A stretch of 64,000 nt of DNA, from NCBI RefSeq assembly GCF_009765375.1, contig NZ_VTOK01000019.1, positions 387-64,386 of the forward strand, given 5' to 3'. The stretch is from Alteribacillus sp. YIM 98480. GTDB lineage: Bacteria > Bacillota > Bacilli > Bacillales > Marinococcaceae. This document shows positions 35,175-44,016 of this stretch, in pieces. A model generated the notes under the pieces. That model was not told the DNA's origin. It saw only the letters and a list, made by a program, of their open reading frames with translations, and did not search any database. A program made the position numbers and the translations under genes. How positions within the stretch are numbered: the stretch's first letter is position 1; each line of letters starts with the position of its first letter.

Positions 35175-36467
35175 TTAATTTTCTCGTTGAATATGTTCAT
35201 TGTGAACATTAACCATTTGCTCGATGGTCTGATCTATATCTTGTTCTCCCATAAAATAAGCTTCTAACTGTTGATTAATGCTATCTAATACTTGATATGG
35301 AGGGTCAACTATCATTTCTGTATCTTCTATTTCATAGACGTTATTTAATGATTCAAGATTATACGTGTCTTCTGCTCCTCCAACAATTTTTTCTCGTGCT
35401 TCTTCAGCTGGTGCATCCTCAGACGCAGGAACTCTTCCACCAGGAGCCAAATGCAGCATTCCCTCATTTGTATACCACTCAATAAATTCCCATGCCTCGT
35501 CTGGGTGTTCAGAAGCTGCCACAATAGACATCGCATCTTCAACATGGTGAGCTGGAGTACTTTGGCCTTCAAAATGTGGATAAGGCGCAAATGCGATATT
35601 GAAATCCCTTTCATATTCTTCTAAATCATTTGTCATACGCAGTCTCCAAGCCCCGGCTTGATACATTCCAATTTCTCCATTAATAAACATTTGCTCTGGC
35701 TGCATGTTCGTAGCTACTTGTTCTGATAGCTTTGGCATAACCTCGTCTTCATGCATCATCTGATAATACAACTCTAAACCTTCTTTTACGTTCTCATGAT
35801 CGAGATTGGACTTTCCTTGTTCGTTTACCAATCCTTCGTCAACTAGAGCATTTTGTATGATCCCATGAATCGTGTCGTAATCAAGAGCATAAGAATAAGA
35901 AAAATCTTCATTTAAGACCTTCGCGTATTCATGTACTTCTTCCCATGTCCAAGACTCAGGAACAGACAAATCGTGTTCTTCTAATTTATCTTCGTTAAGC
36001 ATAATGAACAGAGCATTGGTATTCGTAGGTACTGCATAATAGGTATCGTCCATTTTCCATCTTTGTGCGGCAGGACCAATCTTGTCTTCTATATCAAATT
36101 CTTCTGTATAGTCCGCTAAATCTAATAGAAAATTGGATTGGACACGTTCTTCAAGATGATTTGGGGAATGAGACATTAAAATGTCCATGTCCTCTCCTGT
36201 TTGCAAAGACGTATTCACTTTCATGTTACCTTCATCTTCATTGACATAACGTGTGTACTCTACTTGTACATCTGGATGATTTTCATTCCATTCATCGACA
36301 GCATCTTGCGGGCCGTTTTCTGGAGGCACACCGCCCCAAAAATGCAATGTCACTTCATCACTGTTATCTCCACCGCCTTCGTTTTCTCCGCCGCCTTCAT
36401 TTTCTCCACCACAAGCTGTAAGAGCACCAACTAATAAAGCAAATGTTAATAACTTAAATTTCTTCAA
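35175..36467 (-). CDS. Extracellular sugar-binding lipoprotein
   Basis: A 430-residue lipoprotein, signal peptide ending LTAC (Cys19), followed by a Gly/Glu linker with GGGENEGGG repeats. The mature part (VTLHFWGGVPPENGPQDAVDEWNENHPDVQVEY) is typical of family 1 solute-binding proteins for oligosaccharides. It leads an operon with two permeases, an oxidoreductase, a YesL-like protein and an alpha-glucosidase, so the ligand is likely an alpha-glucoside. The TTG start at 36467 has GGGGGAG upstream. Confidence 0.92.
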   Translation of the reverse strand: MKKFKLLTFALLVGALTACGGENEGGGENEGGGDNSDEVTLHFWGGVPPENGPQDAVDEWNENHPDVQVEYTRYVNEDEGNMKVNTSLQTGEDMDILMSHSPNHLEERVQSNFLLDLADYTEEFDIEDKIGPAAQRWKMDDTYYAVPTNTNALFIMLNEDKLEEHDLSVPESWTWEEVHEYAKVLNEDFSYSYALDYDTIHGIIQNALVDEGLVNEQGKSNLDHENVKEGLELYYQMMHEDEVMPKLSEQVATNMQPEQMFINGEIGMYQAGAWRLRMTNDLEEYERDFNIAFAPYPHFEGQSTPAHHVEDAMSIVAASEHPDEAWEFIEWYTNEGMLHLAPGGRVPASEDAPAEEAREKIVGGAEDTYNLESLNNVYEIEDTEMIVDPPYQVLDSINQQLEAYFMGEQDIDQTIEQMVNVHNEHIQREN

Positions 36468-36542
36468 GGTTCTCTCCCCCTTTTAAGATTTCACTTAGAA
36501 TGTGTAAAGTTCCTCGGCCCTCCTTGTTGAAATAAATAATTT

Positions 36543-36556
36543 TGAAAAGGTTTTCA
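36543..36556. promoter_or_regulatory. LacI-type operator A, upstream of the sugar-binding protein gene
   Basis: TGAAAAGGTTTTCA has perfect TGAAAA/TTTTCA arms. Its reverse complement has the same core as operator C at 37668, upstream of the adjacent lacI gene. Confidence 0.75.
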
Positions 36557-36591
36557 GTTTATGGCAAAAAATAACCGCACTATAGGATTTA

Positions 36592-36613
36592 TTTTTGAAA
36601 AGCTTTTCAAAAA
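36592..36613. promoter_or_regulatory. LacI-type operator B, 22-bp perfect palindrome
   Basis: TTTTTGAAAAG is followed directly by its reverse complement. It lies between the lacI stop and the binding-protein gene, 43 bp from operator A centre to centre of the gap, a layout that allows cooperative binding. It could also act as a hairpin at the lacI mRNA end. Confidence 0.75.
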
Positions 36614-36633
36614 ACGCTGCCCTGTGTTTTCTT

Positions 36634-37644
36634 TCAATTAATGTCTTTTACAGACTCTCTTTCTATAATTTCATGAGTTAAGTATTTCCGTAATTGACTA
36701 GCTTGTCCATCTTCTAATGTTTGTTCTAATGCAGTTACTGATTCGTACCCTATTTCATACATTGGCTGGGCAACTGTCGTTAATTTAGGGATACACATCT
36801 TTGCTATTTTTGTATTGTCAAACCCCATCACCGAAACGTCATCCGGGACGCTGATTCGTTTTTCATATAAATAGCTCATCGCGCCTAACGCCATTTCATC
36901 ACTAGCACAAAAGACTGTGGTAATCGTTTGATTTTTTTCATGCAGTTTTTTCATAGCTGTATATCCCGAATCAAACGTAAAGGATCCGTATTCTACTATT
37001 GTTTCAAAGTCGGTTCTGCTGAATTTTTCACGCATCGCGCTTTTAAAAGCAAACAATCGAGGTGTTCCAGAAATAGGATCCCAAGTAGGACCACTGATCA
37101 TCCCGATTTGTGTGTGACCTTTTTTTATTAAGAAATCTACTGCATCAAATACAGCTTGTTCATCATCTACCTTCACTGAAGGAAGATCGTACTCTAAACT
37201 ATGAGTAGCTGCTAACACAACTGGAAGTCCCAGCTCTTGAAAAATTTCATGATATTCTTCTGAGACAGGTTCACTCGTAAACACAAAACCATCCACTTGT
37301 TTTTCTTTTAAGACGCGAAGATATTCTATCATTTTTTCTTTGTTTTGATCTGTGTTACAAATAATAAGGTTTGACCCCATTTTGTGGGCGGCCTCTTCCA
37401 TCCCTCTTATCACTTCTGACACAAACGGATTAGACACATCCGTTATTAATACGCCAATCGAATGGGTTCTTTTATTAATAAGTCCTCTTGCCAGGGCGTT
37501 AGGATGATAATTTAACTCCTTAATCGTCTGGAGTACTTTTTCACGTTTATCCTTTTTTACACTTCCCGGGCTGTTTAATACCCTAGAGACAGTACTAATC
37601 GATACGTCTGACAAACGGGCTACATCTCGAATAGTAATTTTCAT
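36634..37644 (-). CDS. LacI-family repressor of the alpha-glucoside ABC operon
   Basis: The 336-residue product begins MKITIRDVARLSDVSISTVSRVLNSPGSV, a LacI helix-turn-helix with hinge helix NALARGLINKRTHSIGVL near residue 50, followed by a periplasmic-binding-like sugar domain (VLITDVSNPFVSEVIRGME onward). The frame is open to a GTG at 37662, but the GAGAAGG ribosome site lies inside that extension, so ATG 37644 is used. Matching palindromes upstream of it and of the binding-protein gene indicate autoregulation and control of the operon. Confidence 0.92.
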   Translation of the reverse strand: MKITIRDVARLSDVSISTVSRVLNSPGSVKKDKREKVLQTIKELNYHPNALARGLINKRTHSIGVLITDVSNPFVSEVIRGMEEAAHKMGSNLIICNTDQNKEKMIEYLRVLKEKQVDGFVFTSEPVSEEYHEIFQELGLPVVLAATHSLEYDLPSVKVDDEQAVFDAVDFLIKKGHTQIGMISGPTWDPISGTPRLFAFKSAMREKFSRTDFETIVEYGSFTFDSGYTAMKKLHEKNQTITTVFCASDEMALGAMSYLYEKRISVPDDVSVMGFDNTKIAKMCIPKLTTVAQPMYEIGYESVTALEQTLEDGQASQLRKYLTHEIIERESVKDIN

Positions 37645-37667
37645 CGCTCTCAACCTTCTCACATGTC

Positions 37668-37685
37668 TTTGAAAACCTTTTCAAA
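37668..37685. promoter_or_regulatory. LacI-type operator C, upstream of lacI
   Basis: TTTGAAAACCTTTTCAAA lies 24 bp upstream of the lacI start and matches operator A in reverse, supporting autoregulation. Confidence 0.75.
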
Positions 37686-37787
37686 TAAATTATAAAAAAT
37701 CTTCTAAAGAATATCAATAGAATTTTGAAGATTTAATGAAAAAAATGTCGATTTATAGCTGACATCTTAAGTTTACAGAGCAGCAAT

Positions 37788-37821
37788 GCCATGCAGGCTG
37801 CTTATTGGCAGCCGGCACGGA
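37788..37821 (-). terminator. Hairpin after the second GH13 gene
   Basis: GGCTGC and GCAGCC, extended by imperfect flanking pairs, form a GC-rich stem with loop TTATTG just after the GH13 stop. There is no clear T-run, so termination is only possible. Confidence 0.45.
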
Positions 37822-37838
37822 CTTTACACATGTACATT

Positions 37839-39527
37839 TCATAAAAATTTATAAACAAATGCTTCGTAAGGGGCTAGGCAAATCGATGCTAAATGATCAT
37901 TGCCGCTGCGTGCTTCGTCGTTTGAAATTAATAACTTTTTGTTTTCTCCCACATACGAAGCAATATCGTCCCGCTGTACTTTTTTATCTGTGAAATTGCA
38001 AACAACGAGCAGCTTTTCGTTTCCTAATGTGCGTGTGTAAGAAAAGATTTCCTCATCTTCTTCTAACAAAAGCTCGTAATCTCCATACACAACGATTTCT
38101 TCTTGTTTTCTTAATTGAATAAGCTTTTGGTAGTAATAGAAAATAGAGTTCTGATCATTGAGTGCTTGTTCTGCATTGATTTGCTTATAGTTTGGATTCA
38201 CGCTGAGCCACGGCCTGTCTTTGGTAAAACCAGCATTTTCTGAGGCATCCCATTGTACCGGTGTCCTCGCATTGTCACGGCCTCTAGCATAAATGGACTG
38301 CATTAATGTATTAGGATCGGCATTAAACTCTTCCCGCTGTTCGTTATACCAATTCAGCGTTTCAATATCCTCATAGTCTTTAATAGAAGGGAACGCTGCA
38401 TTTGTCATCCCTATTTCTTCTCCCTGGTAAATATAAGGCGTGCCTTTCATCATATGAAGACAGGTCGCAAGCATTTTCGCTGATTTTTCTCTGTAGTCTT
38501 TGTCATTACCGAAGCGAGAAACCACCCGGGGCTGGTCATGGTTGTTCCAATAAAGGCTGTTCCATCCTTTCTGTGCCAGCCCTTTTTGCCACTTTGTCAT
38601 AATTTTTTTCATATCGGTTAACTTCCACGGAAGGTTATCCCACTTGCCGCCAGGACCATCACCGAGTCCCATATGTTCAAAGTGAAACACCATATTTAAT
38701 TCTTCTCTTTCTTCTGCAGTGTAACGTTTTGCTTCATCTACGTTAACACCCGGCATTTCTCCGACCGTCATAACATCGTAGTGCTGAAGCACTTCATTGT
38801 TCATTTCTCGTAAAAATTCATGAATGCGTGGACCGTTCTTAAAGTATGGAGAGCCTGATGCATAATTCTGTCCTGGTTTCTTTTCGCCGTCAGGAAAGCG
38901 CTGATCTTTAGAAATAAAGTTAATAACGTCCATACGAAAACCGTCGACACCTTTATCCAGCCACCAGCGCATCATATCATACACTTGTTTACGCAGGTCA
39001 GGATTTTCCCAATTTAAGTCAGGCTGTTTTTTACTGAAAAGGTGAAGATAGTACTCCCCTGTTTGTTCATCATACTGCCATGCAGACCCGCTGAAATTCG
39101 AGGCCCAATTATTCGGTTCTTCGCCGTTTTTCCCTTCTTTCCAGATGTAATAGTCTCTTTTTGGATTATTTTTGGAGGAACGGGCCTCGACAAACCAGGG
39201 ATGTTCATCGGAAGTATGATTAACTACCAAATCCATCACAAGCTTTAAGCCTCGTTTATGCATTTCTGCTAACAGTTCATCAAATTCTTCCATCGTGCCG
39301 AATTCATCCATAATCTGGAGGTAATGGCGGATGTCGTAGCCATTATCATCATTTGGAGAATCATATACCGGAGAAAGCCAAACAACGTCTATTCCTAATT
39401 TTTTCAAATAATCGAGCTTTTCAGTGATACCTTTGATATCGCCAATTCCATCTCCATTGCTGTCATTAAAGCTTCTCGGATAAATTTGATAGACCACGCT
39501 TTCTTTCCACCATTGTTTTGTTTGCAT
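37839..39527 (-). CDS. GH13 alpha-glucosidase, second copy
   Basis: A 562-residue cytoplasmic GH13 enzyme beginning MQTKQWWKESVVYQIYPRSFNDSNGDGIGD. Motifs are MDLVVNHTSDEHPWF, nucleophile region DGFRMDVINFISK, acid/base VGEMPGVN, and NNHDQPRVVSRFG. It is clearly paralogous to the enzyme at 29386 and has its own LacI regulator gene immediately upstream. ATG 39527 is preferred over GTG 39539 because the AAAGGGTG site would otherwise touch the start codon. Likely an oligo-1,6-glucosidase or maltase; a trehalose-6-phosphate hydrolase cannot be excluded. Confidence 0.93.
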   Translation of the reverse strand: MQTKQWWKESVVYQIYPRSFNDSNGDGIGDIKGITEKLDYLKKLGIDVVWLSPVYDSPNDDNGYDIRHYLQIMDEFGTMEEFDELLAEMHKRGLKLVMDLVVNHTSDEHPWFVEARSSKNNPKRDYYIWKEGKNGEEPNNWASNFSGSAWQYDEQTGEYYLHLFSKKQPDLNWENPDLRKQVYDMMRWWLDKGVDGFRMDVINFISKDQRFPDGEKKPGQNYASGSPYFKNGPRIHEFLREMNNEVLQHYDVMTVGEMPGVNVDEAKRYTAEEREELNMVFHFEHMGLGDGPGGKWDNLPWKLTDMKKIMTKWQKGLAQKGWNSLYWNNHDQPRVVSRFGNDKDYREKSAKMLATCLHMMKGTPYIYQGEEIGMTNAAFPSIKDYEDIETLNWYNEQREEFNADPNTLMQSIYARGRDNARTPVQWDASENAGFTKDRPWLSVNPNYKQINAEQALNDQNSIFYYYQKLIQLRKQEEIVVYGDYELLLEEDEEIFSYTRTLGNEKLLVVCNFTDKKVQRDDIASYVGENKKLLISNDEARSGNDHLASICLAPYEAFVYKFL

Positions 39528-39552
39528 ACAGTTTAACACCCTTTCTTCTTGG

Positions 39553-39678
39553 TAAGTGCTGAAGTTTCACGCCTAAGTGCTGAATTCTTCCCTCTAACTG
39601 CTGAATTGCCGAAAGAAAGGGTTGAATACAGCTTCCTCTCAGCTGAATTTCCTCTGCTAAGCGCTGAACCCTCCCTTT
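39553..39678. repeat. 21-nt periodic array, AGCGCTGAA class, six units
   Basis: Variants of TAAGCGCTGAA begin at 39553, 39574, 39595, 39616, 39637 and 39658, exactly 21 bases apart each time. On the plus strand one frame is open across the array and gives heptads beginning SAE. It lies in the leader of the GH13 gene and has no evident start signal. Confidence 0.8.
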
Positions 39679-39702
39679 AAACATTGTCGACGAAATTGAA
39701 AG

Positions 39703-39730
39703 CGAAAAGAGTAAACGTTTACTCTTTTCG
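39703..39730. promoter_or_regulatory. 28-bp perfect palindromic operator upstream of GH13 copy 2
   Basis: Two perfect 14-bp arms meet at the central AAACGTTT, with core GAGTAAACGTTTACTC at 39709-39724. The same core occurs twice upstream of the adjacent lacI gene. The site lies between the lacI stop and the GH13 start and could also fold as a hairpin in the lacI message. Confidence 0.8.
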
Positions 39731-39739
39731 TAAAGTATC

Positions 39740-40747
39740 CTACAGTTCTTTTACTGACTCCCGTTCCACAATACGATGAGGCATAATAATGCTTTGCCCA
39801 TCTTCTCCTGTTTTTAACATCTCAAACAGTAATTCTGCTGCTTTTTCTCCCATTTCTCTTAAAGGCTGGGCAACGGTAGTGAGCGGCGGAATCGCCATTT
39901 CTGAAATCTTAATATTGTCATAGCCAATGATAGAAATATCATTCGGGACAGCGATATTCATTTTATAAGCAGAAGCGATCGCGCCGACTGCCATTTCATC
40001 ACTGGCGGCAAATACGGCCGTAATATCTTCGCCTTCCTGTCTTAGCTTTTTAAACATTTCCATGCCTTCTTTATAGGAAAATCCTTCGGCTGAGAAGACG
40101 GAAGGTTTTTCAGTAAGCAATCCGTGGTCACGAAGAGCTGCTTGAAATCCTTCGATTCTCGGAAGACCGGCAATCATATCGTCTGGATTGCCGCTAATCA
40201 TTCCAATCTTCCGGTGCCCTTTTTCGATTAAATAAGAAGCGGCCGTATAGGCAGCATCTTGGTCGTCCACTTTTACATACGGCAGCAGATGCTTTTGAGA
40301 TTTGGTAGACACTAGAACGGTTGGCACCTTCATATCTTTAATAGCTTCATAATATTCGTCGGTTAACATTTCACTGGCAAACAAGATGCCTTCCACTCTT
40401 TTTTCATTTAAAAGCTGAAGATAGTCGAGTGTTCTCTTTCCTTGCGATGCTGTATTACACACAATCACGCTATGTCCCAATTGGTGTGTAACATTTTCAA
40501 TACCATGAAGCAGCTCTGAGGTGACCATACCGGAGACATTAGGAAAAAGAACCCCAATAGTTTGTGTTTTATTATTAATTAACCCTCGTGCTACAGCGTT
40601 TGGCTTATACCCCAATTCTTCGATTGCTGCTTTCACCCGCTTCTTTGTTCCCTCGGAGTAGCCGGCAGAAGTGCTATTTAGAATTCTTGAAACAGTTGCA
40701 ATAGAAACATTTGCGTGCTTGGCCACGTCTTTTATGGTTGGATTCAT
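39740..40747 (-). CDS. LacI-family repressor (MalR-like) of GH13 copy 2
   Basis: A 335-residue LacI-family protein: helix-turn-helix PTIKDVAKHANVSIATVSRILN at residues 3-24, hinge PNAVARGLINNKTQTIGVLFPN near 50-71, then the sugar-sensing core domain. It is about as long as, and similar to, the LacI protein at 36634. Three palindromes with the core AGTAAACGTTTACT flank it, two upstream and one downstream before the GH13 gene, so it probably controls itself and that gene. Confidence 0.92.
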   Translation of the reverse strand: MNPTIKDVAKHANVSIATVSRILNSTSAGYSEGTKKRVKAAIEELGYKPNAVARGLINNKTQTIGVLFPNVSGMVTSELLHGIENVTHQLGHSVIVCNTASQGKRTLDYLQLLNEKRVEGILFASEMLTDEYYEAIKDMKVPTVLVSTKSQKHLLPYVKVDDQDAAYTAASYLIEKGHRKIGMISGNPDDMIAGLPRIEGFQAALRDHGLLTEKPSVFSAEGFSYKEGMEMFKKLRQEGEDITAVFAASDEMAVGAIASAYKMNIAVPNDISIIGYDNIKISEMAIPPLTTVAQPLREMGEKAAELLFEMLKTGEDGQSIIMPHRIVERESVKEL

Positions 40748-40768
40748 TTTCTATCTTCCTCTCAGCTA

Positions 40769-40782
40769 AGTAAACGTTTACT
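40769..40782. promoter_or_regulatory. LacI operator proximal to the second lacI gene
   Basis: AGTAAACGTTTACT is a perfect palindrome 22 bp upstream of the lacI start and shares its core with 39709-39724. Confidence 0.8.
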
Positions 40783-40798
40783 CAAACAGAAAAAATAT

Positions 40799-40816
40799 AG
40801 AGTAAACGTTTACTCT
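40799..40816. promoter_or_regulatory. LacI operator distal to the second lacI gene
   Basis: AGAGTAAACGTTTACTCT is an 18-bp perfect palindrome. A TTGACA box with a weak TAAGGT at 17 bp lies on the minus strand just upstream (about 40828-40857), so binding here would block the lacI promoter. Confidence 0.75.
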
Positions 40817-40945
40817 TCATATGATTGACCTTAATGTACCATCTATCACATGTCAAGAAAAATAAATTTATTTTTTGTCACTTTTTCTCTAGTTGTTGCG
40901 TCAAACTAATGTAAAATATATACAGAAAAACAAGGGGGTAGTTAA

Positions 40946-42832
40946 ATGTGCGGATTTCTCGGGGAATTGACTGATTTTCCAAAAACGATAAATGAACAAG
41001 ATAAATTACGATTTTACGAAAGAAACAATTTACTTTATCATCGCGGGCCTGATGAAGAAGGCTTCTATTTTGATGAACACGTTTCCTTAGGTTTCAGGCG
41101 ATTAAGTATTATTGATTTAGAAAGTGGAAGTCAGCCGGCCAGCTATGACAGTGAAAGATATTGGATTGTGTTTAACGGAGAAATATATAACTTTTTATAC
41201 TTAAAAAGTCAGCTTGTTGATAAGGGGTATAGTTTTTCTACCTCCTCAGAGGCGGAGGTTATTGCAGCGATGTTTACTCATTGGCACGTTAACATGTTTT
41301 CATACCTTCGCGGTATGTTTGCTATTCTTATTTGGGATAAAGATGAAAAAGAACTGTATGGAGCCAGAGATTTTTTTGGTATAAAACCGCTGTATTATAA
41401 AGAGGAAGTTGAAAGGATCACTTTTTCATCTGAAAAGAAAACCTTAATGGCAGAAAAAGAAAATATAAATAAAGAAGCGCTGCACCATTACATGAGTTTT
41501 CAATATGTCCCTGAACATACGCTAACGGCAAACATTTGCACCCTTGCCCCAGGCTGTTACTTTAAGAAAATACCAGGGAAGCCTATTGTTATTTTGAAAT
41601 ATTGGGAACCTTCTTTTCAACCAGTTTACCGTGAAAAAACAGAATGGCAGACACTTATTAAAGAAACATTATTTTCATCCGTCCACGCCCACTTACAAAG
41701 TGACGTTCCCATTGGTTCTTTTTTGTCTGGGGGCGTTGACTCTGCCATTATCGCATCGATTGCAAAAGAGTTTAAACCGGACTTGACTACTTTTTCCATT
41801 GGATTTGAAATACCAGGTTATTCTGAACTCGATGTGGCAAGAGAAACAGCTGAAAAACTAAAAATAAAAAATAAAAGATACACTATTTCCGCTAATGAAT
41901 TTGCAGAAAGTATTCCAAAAATCATGTGGCACATGGATGACCCTCTAGCCGATCCTTCCTGTGTTCCTCTATATTTTTTAGCGAAAGAAGCAAGAAAACA
42001 CGTCAAAGTTGTTTTGTCCGGAGAAGGAGCAGATGAGTTATTTGGCGGTTACAATATTTACCGAGAGCCCTCTTCGTTAAAGCTATTTAATTATTGTCCG
42101 GCTGTTTTACGCGACTTATTAAATCAAGCTGCTAAAGCGCTTCCGGATCGAATGAAAGGAAAGAATTTTATTGAAAGAGGTACGACACCTCTTGCTGAAA
42201 GGTATATTGGCAATGCCAAAATGTTTGAAGAACATGAAAAACGATTGTTTTTAAGAAATACGTCAGATGACTGGAACTATCAAACAGTTACTCGTCCTTT
42301 GTTTGAAAAAGCTAAGCATTTACATCCGGTCCAGCAAATGCAGGCCATAGATATTCAAACGTGGCTCCGCGGTGATATTTTATTAAAAGCAGATAAGATG
42401 ACAATGGCTCATTCTTTGGAACTACGTGTTCCGTTTCTAGATAAAGAGGTATTTGATGTGGCTCGCAAACTGATATTTAACCTCACTATAGCCAATAAAA
42501 CGACAAAATCAATTTTGCGGGATTCTTTTCGCGGAATTGTCCCAGACCATGTATATGATCGCAAAAAACTAGGATTCCCTGTCCCAATTCGTCATTGGTT
42601 AAAACACGAACTGTTTGATTGGGCAGTACATCTTATTAAAAACAGTCAAACGGAACGTTATATCGACAAATCATACATTTTATCGCTATTAGAAGCTCAT
42701 GCTTTAAACAAAGCAGACTACAGCCGTAAAATTTGGACCGTGCTCATTTTTATGATTTGGCATAACGTTTATATGGAAAACAAATATCCATTGGAAAGTA
42801 CGCAGGCGCAGCCAGTCTTAGCAAGTGTTTAA
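40946..42832 (+). CDS. Glutamine-hydrolysing asparagine synthase (AsnO-like)
   Basis: A 628-residue class II glutamine amidotransferase fused to an AsnB synthetase domain. Cys2 in MCGFLGEL is the glutaminase nucleophile; RRLSIIDL, FNGEIYN and SSEAEV complete that domain. The synthetase P-loop SGGVDSA lies near residue 265 and LSGEGADELFGGY near 355. Bacillus has several such paralogues for vegetative growth, sporulation or surface modification; the length and start resemble the sporulation-type AsnO, but that is not certain. AAGGGGG precedes the ATG. Confidence 0.92.
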   Translation: MCGFLGELTDFPKTINEQDKLRFYERNNLLYHRGPDEEGFYFDEHVSLGFRRLSIIDLESGSQPASYDSERYWIVFNGEIYNFLYLKSQLVDKGYSFSTSSEAEVIAAMFTHWHVNMFSYLRGMFAILIWDKDEKELYGARDFFGIKPLYYKEEVERITFSSEKKTLMAEKENINKEALHHYMSFQYVPEHTLTANICTLAPGCYFKKIPGKPIVILKYWEPSFQPVYREKTEWQTLIKETLFSSVHAHLQSDVPIGSFLSGGVDSAIIASIAKEFKPDLTTFSIGFEIPGYSELDVARETAEKLKIKNKRYTISANEFAESIPKIMWHMDDPLADPSCVPLYFLAKEARKHVKVVLSGEGADELFGGYNIYREPSSLKLFNYCPAVLRDLLNQAAKALPDRMKGKNFIERGTTPLAERYIGNAKMFEEHEKRLFLRNTSDDWNYQTVTRPLFEKAKHLHPVQQMQAIDIQTWLRGDILLKADKMTMAHSLELRVPFLDKEVFDVARKLIFNLTIANKTTKSILRDSFRGIVPDHVYDRKKLGFPVPIRHWLKHELFDWAVHLIKNSQTERYIDKSYILSLLEAHALNKADYSRKIWTVLIFMIWHNVYMENKYPLESTQAQPVLASV

Positions 42833-42962
42833 TGATAATTAGCAGTTATGGCAATGCCTTAAGAGATTCGAAACAAATAGCACAGCTGGCTCACTCTCTC
42901 ATATTAGGAAAACTTGACTTACCGAAAGTCCAAATAGTGTTTTGCAAAGTTAATTCCCTATA

Positions 42963-43119
42963 TAAAAAAAGCGCAAGCGCCCTGGTCAGCCGCGACAGGT
43001 TCTGGAGCTTTCGCGCAGGGTCGCCTGCGGCCCAGAGTCGAAAGGGAAGAAACCCCGAGCGGCTGGGCGCTGAAGCTAGACATCAAAAACGCCAACTATT
43101 TATAATTTCTTACCTTTGT
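42963..43119. repeat. Long dispersed repeat, copy B (uninterrupted)
   Basis: This copy runs from GCGCAAGCGCCCTGGTCAGC through TTTCGCGCAGGGTCGCCT to GGGCGCTGAAGCTAGACATC and the AT-rich tail CAACTATTTATAATTTCTTA. GCGCCC and GGGCGC near its ends are inverted repeats, and the interior can fold further. The same element is split by an insert at 27626-28015. Confidence 0.8.
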
Positions 43120-43121
43120 AT

Positions 43122-43166
43122 AAAAAAGCGAATTATTTGCAGTAAATGCAATGATTCGCTTTTTTT
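43122..43166. terminator. Bidirectional terminator between asparagine synthase and phnE
   Basis: AAAAAAGCGAAT and ATTCGCTTTTTTT flank a 20-base loop, so either strand gives a stem with a T-run. It suits the convergent genes on both sides. Confidence 0.85.
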
Positions 43167-43230
43167 ACAGTGTCCTCCTTTGCGGCTCCCATTGGGATTT
43201 ATTTTCCAGAAACAGTATTCATCTTACCCG

Positions 43231-44016
43231 TTAAGTTAAACGAGCTCTTATTTTACCTGATATTATATCAATCATTGTTACCATTACGATGATGCCAAGT
43301 AAAATTATTCCAACTCGTTCCCAGTCTCTTACACTTAAAGCAAATATGAGCGGAGTGCCGATCCCTCCTGCCCCAATAATGCCTAAAATCGTAGCAGCCC
43401 GGACGTTAATTTCAAAGCGGTACAAAACGAAAGAAAAAAAGTTTGGCAAAACCTGAGGAATCACTGCAAACATAAGGGTTTTCACAGGATTGGCTCCCGT
43501 TGCAACCAATGCTTCTCGAGCACTTAAGTCTACTCCTTCCATATCCTCAGAAATAAGCTTTCCGAGCATCCCAACTGCTCCAATCCCCAGGGCTAGAACC
43601 CCCGAAAAAGCTCCGGGACCAACTGCTTTGATAAACAAAAGCGCAAGCACTATATCAGGAAAGACACGAATGAAGCTTAAAATAAATTTATTTGTTCCAA
43701 CAATAGCTTTATTCTTCATGATATTACGAGCAGCCATAAACGAAAAAGGGATGCACAGAAAGGATGCGATAAACGTTCCCAGTAACGCTATCGCCAACGT
43801 GTCCAGCAAACCACGCAGCAAATCCTCTCCTTTTGGATCATAAACATAAGTCCAGTCCGGCTGCAGCAGCCCTGAAAAAATAGAAGAAATAACTTCCATC
43901 GAAGTTTCTTTAAACTGCAAAACCGGCAAACCAGAAAATGCCCAAATGTAAACAGCCAGTACAGCGATCACAACCAGCACTCTTCGAATAATTAGAAGTG
44001 ATTTGTCTCGCTTCAT
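43231..44016 (-). CDS. phnE: PhnE-type permease, second subunit
   Basis: A 261-residue permease with about six hydrophobic helices and the PhnE signature [47 protein letters not shown] around residues 165-210. It probably pairs with the permease at 44013, whose stop overlaps its start by four bases. Phosphonate, phosphite or phosphate-ester transport is expected. Confidence 0.92.
   Translation of the reverse strand: MKRDKSLLIIRRVLVVIAVLAVYIWAFSGLPVLQFKETSMEVISSIFSGLLQPDWTYVYDPKGEDLLRGLLDTLAIALLGTFIASFLCIPFSFMAARNIMKNKAIVGTNKFILSFIRVFPDIVLALLFIKAVGPGAFSGVLALGIGAVGMLGKLISEDMEGVDLSAREALVATGANPVKTLMFAVIPQVLPNFFSFVLYRFEINVRAATILGIIGAGGIGTPLIFALSVRDWERVGIILLGIIVMVTMIDIISGKIRARLT

Larger units (their letters stand above)
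42833..43230. other. 398-bp convergent intergenic region
   Basis: It contains a degenerate reverse copy of the hairpin element (about 42906-42950), an intact copy of the long dispersed repeat and a bidirectional terminator. No gene was supported. Confidence 0.75.

Noticed and set aside
39553-39678. Possible CRISPR array
   Set aside because: The repeats are degenerate, 21 bases apart with no unique spacers of 30 bases or more, and no cas gene is present.
42832-43239. 135-codon ORF after asparagine synthase
   Set aside because: Most of it is the long dispersed repeat read in one frame; the same peptide fragment appears at the other repeat copy, so it is repeat-derived.
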